From assembly GCA_030533445.1 (NCBI GenBank), contig JARPUW010000296.1:81869-145868 (forward strand): DNA of 64,000 nucleotides, written 5' to 3'. Below the pieces are notes generated by a model. The model was given only the letters and a program-made list of their open reading frames with translations. It was not told where the DNA came from and ran no database searches. Below are positions 1 through 11,814 of the stretch, piece after piece. This DNA comes from Cyprinodon diabolis (taxonomy: Eukaryota; Chordata; Actinopteri; Cyprinodontiformes; Cyprinodontidae). A program made the translations under genes and the position numbers. Position 1 is the first letter of the stretch; each line of letters starts with the position of its first letter.

Positions 1-126
1 GCAGCAGCTCAAGGTTCCAGCAGCTCAAAGTTCCAGAAGCACCAGCAACTCAAGGCTCCAGCAGCTCAAGGTTCCAGAAGCTCAAGGCTCCAGATGCTCA
101 AGGTTCCAGATGCACCAGCAGCTCAA

Positions 127-3100
127 GGTTCCAGAAGCTCAAGGTTCCAGCAGCTCAATGTTCCAGAAGCACCAGCAGCTCAAGGCTGCAGCAGCTCAAG
201 GTTCCAGCAGCTCAAAGTTCCAGAAGCACCAGCAGCTCAAGGCTCCAGCAGCTCAAGGTTCCAGAAGCTCAAGGCTCCAGATGCTCAAGGTTCCAGATGC
301 ACCAGCAGCTCAAGGTTCCAGAAGCTCAAGGTTCCAGCAGCTCAAGGCTCCAGATGCTCAAGGCTCCAGAAGCTCAAAGTTCCAGCAGCTCAATGTTCCA
401 GCAGCTCAAGGTTCCAGCAGCTCAAGGTTCCAGCAGCTCAAGGTTCCAGAAGCACCAGCAGCTCAAGGCTCCAGCAGCTCAAGGTTCCAGAAGCTCAAGG
501 CTCCAGAACCACCAGCAGCTCAAGGTTCCAGCAGCTCAAGGTTCCAGAAGCACCAGCAGCTCAAGGTTCCAGCAGCTCAAGGTTCCAGAAGCACCAGCAG
601 CTCAAGGTTCCAGCAGCTCAAGGTTCCAGCAGCTCAAGGTTCCAGAAGCGCCAGCAGCTCAAGGCTCCAGCAGCCCAAGGTTCCAGAAGCTCAAGGCTCC
701 AGATTCTCAAGGTTCCAGAAGCACCAGCAGCTCAAGGTTCCAGCAGCTCAAAGTTCCAGCAGCTCAAGGTTCCAGAAAGACCAGCAGCTCAAGGTTCCAG
801 TAGCTCAAGGCTCCACATGCTCAAGGTTCCAGAAGCACCAGCAGCTCAAGGTTCCAGCAGCTCAAGGTTCCAGAAGCTCAAGGCTCCAGATGCTCAAGGT
901 TCCAGAAGCACCAGCAGCTCAAGGTTCCAGCAGCTCAAGGTTCCAGAAGCACCAGCAGCTCAAGGTTCCAGAAGCTCAAGGCTCCAGATGCTCAAGGTTC
1001 CAGAAGCACCAGCAGCTCAAGGTTCCAGCAGCTCAAGGCTCCAGCAGCTCAAGGTTCCAGATGCTCAAGGTTCCAGATGCACCAGCAGCTCAAGGTTCCA
1101 GAAGCTCAAGGGTCCAGCAGCTCAAGGCTCCAGATGCTCAAGGCTCCAGATGCTCAAAGTTCCAGCAGCTCAAGGTTCCAGCAGCTCAAGGTTCCAGCAG
1201 CTCAAGGTTCCAGAAGCACCAGCAGCTCAAGGCTCCAGCAGCTCAAGGTTCCAGAAGCTATAGGCTCCAGATGCTCAAGGTTCCAGAACCACCAGCAGCT
1301 CAAGGTTCCAGCAGCTCAAGGTTCCAGAAGCACCAGCAGCTCAAGGTTCCAGCAGCTCAAGGTTCCAGAAGCACCAGCAGCTCAAGGTTCCAGCAGCTCA
1401 AGGCTCTAGCAGCTCAAGGTTCCAGAAGCACCAGCAGCTCAAGGTTCCAGAAGCTCAAGGCTCCAGATGCTCAAGGTTCCTGAAGCACCAGCAGCTCAAG
1501 GTTCCAGCAGCTCAAGGTTCCAGAAGCACCAGCAGCTCAAGGTTCCAGCAGCTCAAGGTTCCAGAAGCACCAGCAGCTCAAGGTTCCAGCAGCTCAAGGT
1601 TCCAGAAGCGCCAGCAGCTCAAGGCTCCAGCCGCTCAAGGTTCCAGAAGCTCAAGGCTCCAGATGCTCAAGGTTCCAGAAGCACCAGCAGCTCAAGGTTC
1701 CAGCAGCTCAAGGTTCCAGCAGCTCAAGGTTCCAGAAGCACCAGCAGCTCAAGGTTCCAGCAGCTCAAGGTTCCAGAAGCACCAGCAGCTAAAGGTTCCA
1801 GAAGCTCAAGGCTCCAGATGCTCAAGGTTCCAGAAGCACCAGCAGCTCAAGGTTCCAGCAGCTCAAGGTTCCAGAAGCTCAAGGCTCCAGATGCTCAAGG
1901 TTCCAGAAGCACCAGCAGCTCAAGGTTCCAGCAGCTCAAGGTTCCAGAAGCACCAGCAGCTCAAGGTTCCAGCAGCTCAAGGTTCCAGCAGCACCAGCAG
2001 CTCAAGGTTCCAGCAGCTCAGGGTTCCAGAAGCACCAGCAGCTCAAGGCTGCAGCAGCTCAAGGTTCCAGCAGCTCAAGGTTCCAGAAGCACCAGCAGCT
2101 CAAGGTTCCAGAAGCTCAAGGCTCCAGATGCTCAAGGTTCCAGAAGCACCAGCAGCTCAAGGTTCCAGCAGCTCAAGGTTCCAGAAGCTCAAGGCTCCAG
2201 ATGCTCAAGGTTCCAGAAGCACCAGCAGCTCAAGGTTCCAGCAGCTCAAGGTTCCAGCAGCTCAAGGTTCCAGAAGCACCAGCAGCTCAAGGTTCCAGAA
2301 GCTCAAGGCTCCAGATGCTCAAGGTTCCAGAAGCACCAGCAGCTCAAGGTTCCAGCAGCTCAAGGTTCCAGAAGCACCAGCAGCTCAAGGTTCCAGCAGC
2401 TCAAGGTTCCAGAAGCACCAGCAGCTCAAGGCTCCAGCAGCTCAAGGTTCCAGAAGCTCAAGGCTCCAGATGCTCAAGGTTCCAGATGCACCAGCAGCTC
2501 AAGGTTCCAGAAGCTCAAGGTTCCAGCAGCTCAAAGTTCCAGCAGCTCAAGGTTCCAGATGCTCAAGGTTCCAGAAGCACCAGCAGCTCAATGCTTCAGC
2601 AGCTCAAGGTTCCAGCAGCTCAAGGTTCCAGAAGCTCAAGGCTCCAGATGCTCAAGGTTCCAGAAGCACCAGCAGCTCAAGGTTCCAGCAGCTCAAGGTT
2701 CCAGCAGCTCAAGGTTCCAGAAGCACCAGCAGCTCAAGGTTCCAGCAGCTCAAGGTTCCAGAAGCACCAGCAGCTCAAGGTTCTAGAAGCTCAAGGCTCC
2801 AGATGCTCAAGGTTCCAGAAGCACCAGCAGCTCAAGGTTCCAGCAGCTCAAGGTTCCAGAAGCTCAAGGCTCCAGATGCTCAAGGTTCCAGAAGCACCAG
2901 CAGCTCAAGGTTCCAGCAGCTCAAGGTTCCAGCAGCTCAAGGTTCCAGCAGCTCAAGGTTCCAGAAGCACCAGCAGCTCAAGGTTCCAGAAGCTCAAGGC
3001 TCCAGATGCTCAAGGTTCCAGATGCACCAGCAGCTCAAGGTTCCAGAAGCTCAAGGTTCCAGCAGCTCAAGGCTCCAGATGCTCAAGGCTCCAGATGCTC

Positions 3101-4890
3101 AAAGTTCCAGCAGCTCAATGTTCCAGCAGCTCAAGGTTCCAGCAGCTCAAGGTTCCAGAAGCACCAGCAGCTCAAGGCTCCAGCAGCTCAAGGTTCCAGA
3201 AGCTCAAGGCTCCAGATGCTCAAGGTTCCAGAACCACCAGCAGCTCAAGGTTCCAGCAGCTCAAGGTTCCAGAAGCACCAGCAGCTCAAGGTTCCAGCAG
3301 CTCAAGGTTCCAGAAGCACCAGCAGCTCAAGGTTCCAGCAGCTCAAGGTTCCAGCAGCTCAAGGTTCCAGAAGCACCAGCAGCTCAAGGTTCCAGCAGCT
3401 CAAGGTTCCAGAAGCACCATCAGCTCAAGGTTCCAGCAGCTCAAGGCTACAGCAGCTCAAGGTTCCAGCAGCTCAAGGTTCCAGCAGCTCAAGGTTCCAG
3501 AAGCACCAGCAGCTCAAGGTTCCAGAAGCTCAATGCTCCAGATGCTCAAGGTTCCAGAAGCACCAGCAGCTCAAGGTTCCAGCAGCTCAAGGTTCCAGAA
3601 GCTCAAGGCTCCAGAAGCTCAAGGTTCCAGCAGCACCAGCAGCTCAAGGTTCCAGCAGCTCAAGGTTCCAGCAGCTCAAGGTTCCAGCAGCTCAAGGTTC
3701 CAGCAGCTCAAGGTTCCAGAAGCACCAGCAGCTCAAGGCTCCAGCAGCTCAAGGTTCCAGAAGCTCAAGGCTCCAGATGCTCAAGGTTCCAGATGCACCA
3801 GCAGCTCAAGGTTCCAGAAGCTCAAGGTTCCAGCAGCTCAAAGTTCCAGCAGCTCAAGGTTCCAGATGCTCAAGGTTCCAGAAGCACCAGCAGCTCAATG
3901 CTTCAGCAGCTCAAGGTTCCAGCAGCTCAAGGTTCCAGAAGCTCAAGGCTCCAGATGCTCAAGGTTCCAGAAGCACCAGCAGCTCAAGGTTCCAGCAGCT
4001 CAAGGTTCCAGCAGCTCAAGGTTCCAGAAGCACCAGCAGCTCAAGGTTCCAGCAGCTCAAGGTTCCAGAAGCACCAGCAGCTCAAGGTTCTAGAAGCTCA
4101 AGGCTCCAGATGCTCAAGGTTCCAGAAGCACCAGCAGCTCAAGGTTCCAGCAGCTCAAGGTTCCAGAAGCTCAAGGCTCCAGATGCTCAAGGTTCCAGAA
4201 GCACCAGCAGCTCAAGGTTCCAGCAGCTCAAGGCTCCAGCAGCTCAAGGTTCCAGCAGCTCAAGGTTCCAGAAGCACCAGCAGCTCAAGGTTCCAGAAGC
4301 TCAAGGCTCCAGATGCTCAAGGTTCCAGAAGCACCAGCAGCTCAAGGTTCCAGCAGCTCAAGGTTCCAGAAGCACCAGCAGCTCAAGGTTCCAGCAGCTC
4401 AAGGTTCCAGCAGCTCAAAGTTCCAGAAGCACCAGCAGCTCAAGGCTCCAGCAGCTCAAGGTTCCAGAAGCTCAAGGCTCCAGATGCTCAAGGTTCCAGA
4501 TGCACCAGCAGCTCAAGGTTCCAGAAGCTCAAGGTTCCAGCAGCTCAAGGCTCCAGATGCTCAAGGCTCCAGATGCTCAAAGTTCCAGCAGCTCAATGTT
4601 CCAGCAGCTCAAGGTTCCAGCAGCTCAAGGTTCCAGAAGCACCAGCAGCTCAAGGCTCCAGCAGCTCAAGGTTCCAGAAGCTCAAGGCTCCAGATGCTCA
4701 AGGTTCCAGAACCACCAGCAGCTCAAGGTTCCAGCAGCTCAAGGTTCCAGAAGCACCAGCAGCTCAAGGTTCCAGCAGCTCAAGGTTCCAGAAGCACCAG
4801 CAGCTCAAGGTTCCAGCAGCTCAAGGTTCCAGCAGCTCAAGGTTCCAGAAGCACCAGCAGCTCAAGGTTCCAGCAGCTCAAGGTTCCAGA
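127..4890 (+). repeat. Long duplicated block, left member (offset 25,596)
   Basis: Variant order matches 25723-30486 with a constant offset of 25,596. Matching landmarks include 803/26399, 1263/26859, 2786/28382, 4093/29689 and 4313/29909. The match starts just after a GCTAGAGG in the right member and ends where the left member continues to TCTAGA (4910) and the right to CACCATCAGC (30491). Exact identity needs alignment. Confidence 0.85.
671..1486 (+). repeat. 816-bp diagnostic cassette, copy 1 (subfamily A)
   Basis: Defined by rare variants in fixed order: CAGCCCAAGG, CCAGATTCTC, GAAAGACCAG, CCAGTAGCTC, CTCCACATGC, CAAGGGTCC, GCTATAGG, GGCTCTAGC and CCTGAAGC. Subfamily A has GAAAGACC and GGCTCTAG and is followed about 150 bp later by CCAGCCGCTC. 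Stop codons end at 803, 1263 and 1483, one in each forward frame, so the cassette closes all three frames. Confidence 0.9.
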
Positions 4891-7800
4891 AGCACCAGCA
4901 GCTCAAGGTTCTAGAAGCTCAAGGCTCCAGATGCTCAAGGTTCCAGAAGCACCAGCAGCTCAAGGTTCCAGCAGCTCAAGGTTCCAGAAGCTCAAGGCTC
5001 CAGATGCTCAAGGCTCCAGATGCTCAAAGTTCCAGCAGCTCAATGTTCCAGCAGCTCAAGGTTCCAGCAGCTCAAGGTTCCAGAAGCACCAGCAGCTCAA
5101 GGCTCCAGCAGCTCAAGGTTCCAGAAGCTCAAGGCTCCAGATGCTCAAGGTTCCAGAACCACCAGCAGCTCAAGGTTCCAGCAGCTCAAGGTTCCAGAAG
5201 CACCAGCAGCTCAAGGTTCCAGCAGCTCAAGGTTCCAGAAGCACCAGCAGCTCAAGGTTCCAGCAGCTCAAGGTTCCAGCAGCTCAAGGTTCCAGAAGCA
5301 CCAGCAGCTCAAGGTTCCAGAAGCTCAAGGCTCCAGATGCTCAAGGTTCCAGAAGCACCAGCAGCTCAAGGTTCCAGCAGCTCAAGGTTCCAGAAGCACC
5401 AGCAGCTCAAGGTTCCAGCAGCTCAAGGTTCCAGAAGCACCAGCAGCTCAAGGCTCCAGCAGCTCAAGGTTCCAGAAGCTCAAGGCTCCAGATGCTCAAG
5501 GTTCCAGATGCACCAGCAGCTCAAGGTTCCAGAAGCTCAAGGTTCCAGCAGCTCAAAGTTCCAGCAGCTCAAGGTTCCAGATGCTCAAGGTTCCAGAAGC
5601 ACCAGCAGCTCAATGCTTCAGCAGCTCAAGGTTCCAGCAGCTCAAGGTTCCAGAAGCTCAAGGCTCCAGATGCTCAAGGTTCCAGAAGCACCAGCAGCTC
5701 AAGGTTCCAGCAGCTCAAGGTTCCAGCAGCTCAAGGTTCCAGAAGCACCAGCAGCTCAAGGTTCCAGCAGCTCAAGGTTCCAGAAGCACCAGCAGCTCAA
5801 GGTTCTAGAAGCTCAAGGCTCCAGATGCTCAAGGTTCCAGAAGCACCAGCAGCTCAAGGTTCCAGCAGCTCAAGGTTCCAGAAGCTCAAGGCTCCAGATG
5901 CTCAAGGTTCCAGAAGCACCAGCAGCTCAAGGTTCCAGCAGCTCAAGGTTCCAGCAGCTCAAGGTTCCAGCAGCTCAAGGTTCCAGAAGCACCAGCAGCT
6001 CAAGGTTCCAGAAGCTCAAGGCTCCAGATGCTCAAGGTTCCAGAAGCTCAAGGCTCCAGATGCTCAAGGTTCCAGATGCACCAGCAGCTCAAGGTTCCAG
6101 AAGCTCAAGGTTCCAGCAGCTCAAGGCTCCAGATGCTCAAGGCTCCAGATGCTCAAAGTTCCAGCAGCTCAATGTTCCAGCAGCTCAAGGTTCCAGCAGC
6201 TCAAGGTTCCAGAAGCACCAGCAGCTCAAGGCTCCAGCAGCTCAAGGTTCCAGAAGCTCAAGGCTCCAGATGCTCAAGGTTCCAGAACCACCAGCAGCTC
6301 AAGGTTCCAGCAGCTCAAGGTTCCAGAAGCACCAGCAGCTCAAGGTTCCAGCAGCTCAAGGTTCCAGAAGCACCAGCAGCTCAAGGTTCCAGCAGCTCAA
6401 GGTTCCAGCAGCTCAAGGTTCCAGAAGCACCAGCAGCTCAAGGTTCCAGCAGCTCAAGGTTCCAGAAGCACCAGCAGCTCAAGGTTCTAGAAGCTCAAGG
6501 CTCCAGATGCTCAAGGTTCCAGAAGCACCAGCAGCTCAAGGTTCCAGCAGCTCAAGGTTCCAGAAGCTCAAGGCTCCAGATGCTCAAGGCTCCAGATGCT
6601 CAAAGTTCCAGCAGCTCAATGTTCCAGCAGCTCAAGGTTCCAGCAGCTCAAGGTTCCAGAAGCACCAGCAGCTCAAGGCTCCAGCAGCTCAAGGTTCCAG
6701 AAGCTCAAGGCTCCAGATGCTCAAGGTTCCAGAACCACCAGCAGCTCAAGGTTCCAGCAGCTCAAGGTTCCAGAAGCACCAGCAGCTCAAGGTTCCAGCA
6801 GCTCAAGGTTCCAGAAGCACCAGCAGCTCAAGGTTCCAGCAGCTCAAGGTTCCAGCAGCTCAAGGTTCCAGAAGCACCAGCAGCTCAAGGTTCCAGAAGC
6901 TCAAGGCTCCAGATGCTCAAGGTTCCAGAAGCACCAGCAGCTCAAGGTTCCAGCAGCTCAAGGTTCCAGAAGCACCAGCAGCTCAAGGTTCCAGCAGCTC
7001 AAGGTTCCAGAAGCACCAGCAGCTCAAGGCTCCAGCAGCTCAAGGTTCCAGAAGCTCAAGGCTCCAGATGCTCAAGGTTCCAGATGCACCAGCAGCTCAA
7101 GGTTCCAGAAGCTCAAGGTTCCAGCAGCTCAAAGTTCCAGCAGCTCAAGGTTCCAGATGCTCAAGGTTCCAGAAGCACCAGCAGCTCAATGCTTCAGCAG
7201 CTCAAGGTTCCAGCAGCTCAAGGTTCCAGAAGCTCAAGGCTCCAGATGCTCAAGGTTCCAGAAGCACCAGCAGCTCAAGGTTCCAGCAGCTCAAGGTTCC
7301 AGCAGCTCAAGGTTCCAGAAGCACCAGCAGCTCAAGGTTCCAGCAGCTCAAGGTTCCAGAAGCACCAGCAGCTCAAGGTTCTAGAAGCTCAAGGCTCCAG
7401 ATGCTCAAGGTTCCAGAAGCACCAGCAGCTCAAGGTTCCAGCAGCTCAAGGTTCCAGAAGCTCAAGGCTCCAGATGCTCAAGGTTCCAGAAGCACCAGCA
7501 GCTCAAGGTTCCAGCAGCTCAAGGTTCCAGCAGCTCAAGGTTCCAGCAGCTCAAGGTTCCAGAAGCACCAGCAGCTCAAGGTTCCAGAAGCTCAAGGCTC
7601 CAGATGCTCAAGGTTCCAGATGCACCAGCAGCTCAAGGTTCCAGAAGCTCAAGGTTCCAGCAGCTCAAGGCTCCAGATGCTCAAGGCTCCAGATGCTCAA
7701 AGTTCCAGCAGCTCAATGTTCCAGCAGCTCAAGGTTCCAGCAGCTCAAGGTTCCAGAAGCACCAGCAGCTCAAGGCTCCAGCAGCTCAAGGTTCCAGAAG

Positions 7801-9081
7801 CTCAAGGCTCCAGATGCTCAAGGTTCCAGAACCACCAGCAGCTCAAGGTTCCAGCAGCTCAAGGTTCCAGAAGCACCAGCAGCTCAAGGTTCCAGCAGCT
7901 CAAGGTTCCAGAAGCACCAGCAGCTCAAGGTTCCAGCAGCTCAAGGTTCCAGCAGCTCAAGGTTCCAGAAGCACCAGCAGCTCAAGGTTCCAGCAGCTCA
8001 AGGTTCCAGAAGCACCATCAGCTCAAGGTTCCAGCAGCTCAAGGCTACAGCAGCTCAAGGTTCCAGCAGCTCAAGGTTCCAGCAGCTCAAGGTTCCAGAA
8101 GCACCAGCAGCTCAAGGTTCCAGAAGCTCAATGCTCCAGATGCTCAAGGTTCCAGAAGCACCAGCAGCTCAAGGTTCCAGCAGCTCAAGGTTCCAGAAGC
8201 TCAAGGCTCCAGAAGCTCAAGGTTCCAGCAGCACCAGCAGCTCAAGGTTCCAGCAGCTCAAGGTTCCAGCAGCTCAAGGTTCCAGCAGCTCAAGGTTCCA
8301 GCAGCTCAAGGTTCCAGAAGCACCAGCAGCTCAAGGCTCCAGCAGCTCAAGGTTCCAGAAGCTCAAGGCTCCAGATGCTCAAGGTTCCAGATGCACCAGC
8401 AGCTCAAGGTTCCAGAAGCTCAAGGTTCCAGCAGCTCAAAGTTCCAGCAGCTCAAGGTTCCAGATGCTCAAGGTTCCAGAAGCACCAGCAGCTCAATGCT
8501 TCAGCAGCTCAAGGTTCCAGCAGCTCAAGGTTCCAGAAGCTCAAGGCTCCAGATGCTCAAGGTTCCAGAAGCACCAGCAGCTCAAGGTTCCAGCAGCTCA
8601 AGGTTCCAGCAGCTCAAGGTTCCAGAAGCACCAGCAGCTCAAGGTTCCAGCAGCTCAAGGTTCCAGAAGCACCAGCAGCTCAAGGTTCTAGAAGCTCAAG
8701 GCTCCAGATGCTCAAGGTTCCAGAAGCACCAGCAGCTCAAGGTTCCAGCAGCTCAAGGTTCCAGAAGCTCAAGGCTCCAGATGCTCAAGGTTCCAGAAGC
8801 ACCAGCAGCTCAAGGTTCCAGCAGCTCAAGGCTCCAGCAGCTCAAGGTTCCAGCAGCTCAAGGTTCCAGAAGCACCAGCAGCTCAAGGTTCCAGAAGCTC
8901 AAGGCTCCAGATGCTCAAGGTTCCAGAAGCACCAGCAGCTCAAGGTTCCAGCAGCTCAAGGTTCCAGAAGCACCAGCAGCTCAAGGTTCCAGCAGCTCAA
9001 GGTTCCAGCAGCTCAAAGTTCCAGAAGCACCAGCAGCTCAAGGCTCCAGCAGCTCAAGGTTCCAGAAGCTCAAGGCTCCAG
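3006..9081 (+). repeat. Four tandem copies of a ~1.5-kb higher-order repeat
   Basis: The landmark of a CCAGATGCTC unit, a CCAGATGCA 9-mer, then two GGCTCCAGATGCTC units and a CAATGTTCC recurs at 3006, 4484, 6060, 7604 and 9082. The spacings are 1,478, 1,576, 1,544 and 1,478 bp. The 32-bp difference between the middle two is an extra pair of 16-mers near 6028-6059. Each unit also carries AATGCTTCAG and at least one TCTAGA variant (4089, 4910, 5804, 6486, 7380, 8687). Confidence 0.85.
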
Positions 9082-10382
9082 ATGCTCAAGGTTCCAGATG
9101 CACCAGCAGCTCAAGGTTCCAGAAGCTCAAGGTTCCAGCAGCTCAAGGCTCCAGATGCTCAAGGCTCCAGATGCTCAAAGTTCCAGCAGCTCAATGTTCC
9201 AGCAGCTCAAGGTTCCAGCAGCTCAAGGTTCCAGAAGCACCAGCAGCTCAAGGCTCCAGCAGCTCAAGGTTCCAGAAGCTCAAGGCTCCAGATGCTCAAG
9301 GTTCCAGAACCACCAGCAGCTCAAGGTTCCAGCAGCTCAAGGTTCCAGAAGCACCAGCAGCTCAAGGTTCCAGCAGCTCAAGGTTCCAGAAGCACCAGCA
9401 GCTCAAGGTTCCAGCAGCTCAAGGTTCCAGCAGCTCAAGGTTCCAGAAGCACCAGCAGCTCAAGGTTCCAGCAGCTCAAGGTTCCAGAAGCACCATCAGC
9501 TCAAGGTTCCAGCAGCTCAAGGTTCCAGCAGCTCAAGGTTCCAGAAGCGCCAGCAGCTCAAGGCTCCAGCAGCCCAAGGTTCCAGAAGCTCAAGGCTCCA
9601 GATTCTCAAGGTTCCAGAAGCACCAGCAGCTCAAGGTTCCAGCAGCTCAAAGTTCCAGCAGCTCAAGGTTCCAGAAAGACCAGCAGCTCAAGGTTCCAGT
9701 AGCTCAAGGCTCCACATGCTCAAGGTTCCAGAAGAACCAGCAGCTCAAGGTTCCAGCAGCTCAAGGTTCCAGAAGCTCAAGGCTCCAGATGCTCAAGGTT
9801 CCAGAAGCACCAGCAGCTCAAGGTTCCAGCAGCTCAAGGTTCCAGAAGCACCAGCAGCTCAAGGTTCCAGAAGCTCAAGGCTCCAGATGCTCAAGGTTCC
9901 AGAAGCACCAGCAGCTCAAGGTTCCAGCAGCTCAAGGTTCCAGCAGCTCAAGGTTCCAGATGCTCAAGGTTCCAGATGCACCAGCAGCTCAAGGTTCCAG
10001 AAGCTCAAGGGTCCAGCAGCTCAAGGCTCCAGATGCTCAAGGCTCCAGATGCTCAAAGTTCCAGCAGCTCAAGGTTCCAGCAGCTCAAGGTTCCAGCAGC
10101 TCAAGGTTCCAGAAGCACCAGCAGCTCAAGGCTCCAGCAGCTCAAGGTTCCAGAAGCTATAGGCTCCAGATGCTCAAGGTTCCAGAACCACCAGCAGCTC
10201 AAGGTTCCAGCAGCTCAAGGTTCCAGAAGCACCAGCAGCTCAAGGTTCCAGCAGCTCAAGGTTCCAGAAGCACCAGCAGCTCAAGGTTCCAGCAGCTCAA
10301 GGCTCTAGCAGCTCAAGGTTCCAGAAGCACCAGCAGCTCAAGGTTCCAGAAGCTCAAGGCTCCAGATGCTCAAGGTTCCTGA
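3006..10382 (+). other. Longest open frame, 2,458 codons; judged a repeat artefact, not a gene
   Basis: It translates to degenerate copies of a 16-residue peptide, PAAQGSSSSRFQQLKV, with no signal peptide, domain or unique start or end. The ATG is the AT variant of the unit (CCAGATGCTC), and the stop is the TGA of CCTGAAGC in cassette copy 2. The other two frames over the same interval encode the same peptide and are also largely open. With about 40 stops per frame spread over 64 kb, a longest gap near 7 kb is expected by chance. Coding cannot be excluded without transcript data. Confidence 0.8.
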
Positions 10383-10385
10383 AGC
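9570..10385 (+). repeat. 816-bp diagnostic cassette, copy 2 (subfamily A)
   Basis: Same marker order and length as the copy at 671, at a constant offset of 8,899. It carries a private GAAGAACCAG change just after the CACATG marker. The longest open frame in the window (from 3006) ends at the TGA of its CCTGAAGC marker. Confidence 0.9.
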
Positions 10386-11814
10386 ACCAGCAGCTCAAGG
10401 TTCCAGCAGCTCAAGGTTCCAGAAGCACCAGCAGCTCAAGGTTCCAGCAGCTCAAGGTTCCAGAAGCACCAGCAGCTCAAGGTTCCAGCAGCTCAAGGTT
10501 CCAGAAGCGCCAGCAGCTCAAGGCTCCAGCCGCTCAAGGTTCCAGAAGCTCAAGGCTCCAGATGCTCAAGGTTCCAGAAGCACCAGCAGCTCAAGGTTCC
10601 AGCAGCTCAAGGTTCCAGCAGCTCAAGGTTCCAGAAGCACCAGCAGCTCAAGGTTCCAGCAGCTCAAGGTTCCAGAAGCACCAGCAGCTCAAGGTTCCAG
10701 AAGCTCAAGGCTCCAGATGCTCAAGGTTCCAGAAGCACCAGCAGCTCAAGGTTCCAGCAGCTCAAGGTTCCAGAAGCTCAAGGCTCCAGATGCTCAAGGT
10801 TCCAGAAGCACCAGCAGCTCAAGGTTCCAGAAGCTCAAGGTTCCAGCAGCTCAAGGCTCCAGATGCTCAAGGCTCCAGAAGCACCAACAGCTCAAGGTTC
10901 CAGAAGCTCAAGGCTCCAGATGCTCAAGGTTCCAGAAGCACCAGCAGCTCAAGGTTCCAGCAGCTCAAGGTTCCAGCAGCTCAAGGTTCCAGAAGCACCA
11001 GCAGCTCAAGGTTCCAGCAGCTCAAGGTTCCAGCAGCACCAGCAGCTCAAGGTTCCAGCAGCTCAGGGTTCCAGAAGCACCAGCAGCTCAAGGCTGCAGC
11101 AGCTCAAGGTTCCAGAAGCTCAAGGTTCCAGAAGCACCAGCAGCTCAAGGTTCCAGAAGCTCAAGGCTCCAGAAGCTCAAGGTTCCAGAAGCACCAGCAG
11201 CTCAAGGTTCCAGCAGCTCAAGGTTCCAGAAGCTCAAGGCTCCAGATGCTCAAGGTTCCAGAAGCACCAGCAGCTCAAGGTTCCAGCAGCTCAAGGTTCC
11301 AGCAGCTCAAGGTTCCAGAAGCACCAGCAGCTCAAGGTTCCAGAAGCTCAAGGCTCCAGATGCTCAAGGTTCCAGAAGCACCAGCAGCTCAAGGTTCCAG
11401 CAGCTCAAGGTTCCAGAAGCACCAGCAGCTCAAGGTTCTAGCAGCTCAAGGTTCAAGCAGCTCAAAGTTCCAGAAGCACCAGCAGCTAAAGGCTCCAGCA
11501 GCTCAAGGTTCCAGAAGCTCAAGGCTCCAGATGCTCAAGGTTCCAGATGCACCAGCAGCTCAAGGTTCCAGAAGCTCAAGGTTCCAGCAGCTCAAGGCTC
11601 CAGATGCTCAAGGCTCCAGAAGCACCAGCAGCTCAAGGTTCCAGAAGCTCAAGGCTCCAGATGCTCAAGGTTCCAGAAGCACCAGCAGCTCAAGGTTCCA
11701 GCAGCTCAAGGTTCCAGCAGCTCAAGGTTCCAGAAGCACCAGCAGCTCAAGGTTCCAGCAGCTCAAGGTTCCAGCAGCACCAGCAGCTCAAGGTTCCAGC
11801 AGCTCAGGGTTCCA

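Noticed and set aside
1251..1270. TATA-like promoter in the GCTATAGG variants
   Set aside because: It is a single-unit variant repeated with the cassette. No other promoter element or downstream gene is present, and one copy is GCTATAAG.
3006..10382. A giant Ser/Gln/Ala-rich repeat protein gene on the plus strand
   Set aside because: All three frames encode the same peptide, the start and stop are ordinary unit variants, ORF lengths fit random stop scatter, and no unique sequence, promoter or exon border is present.
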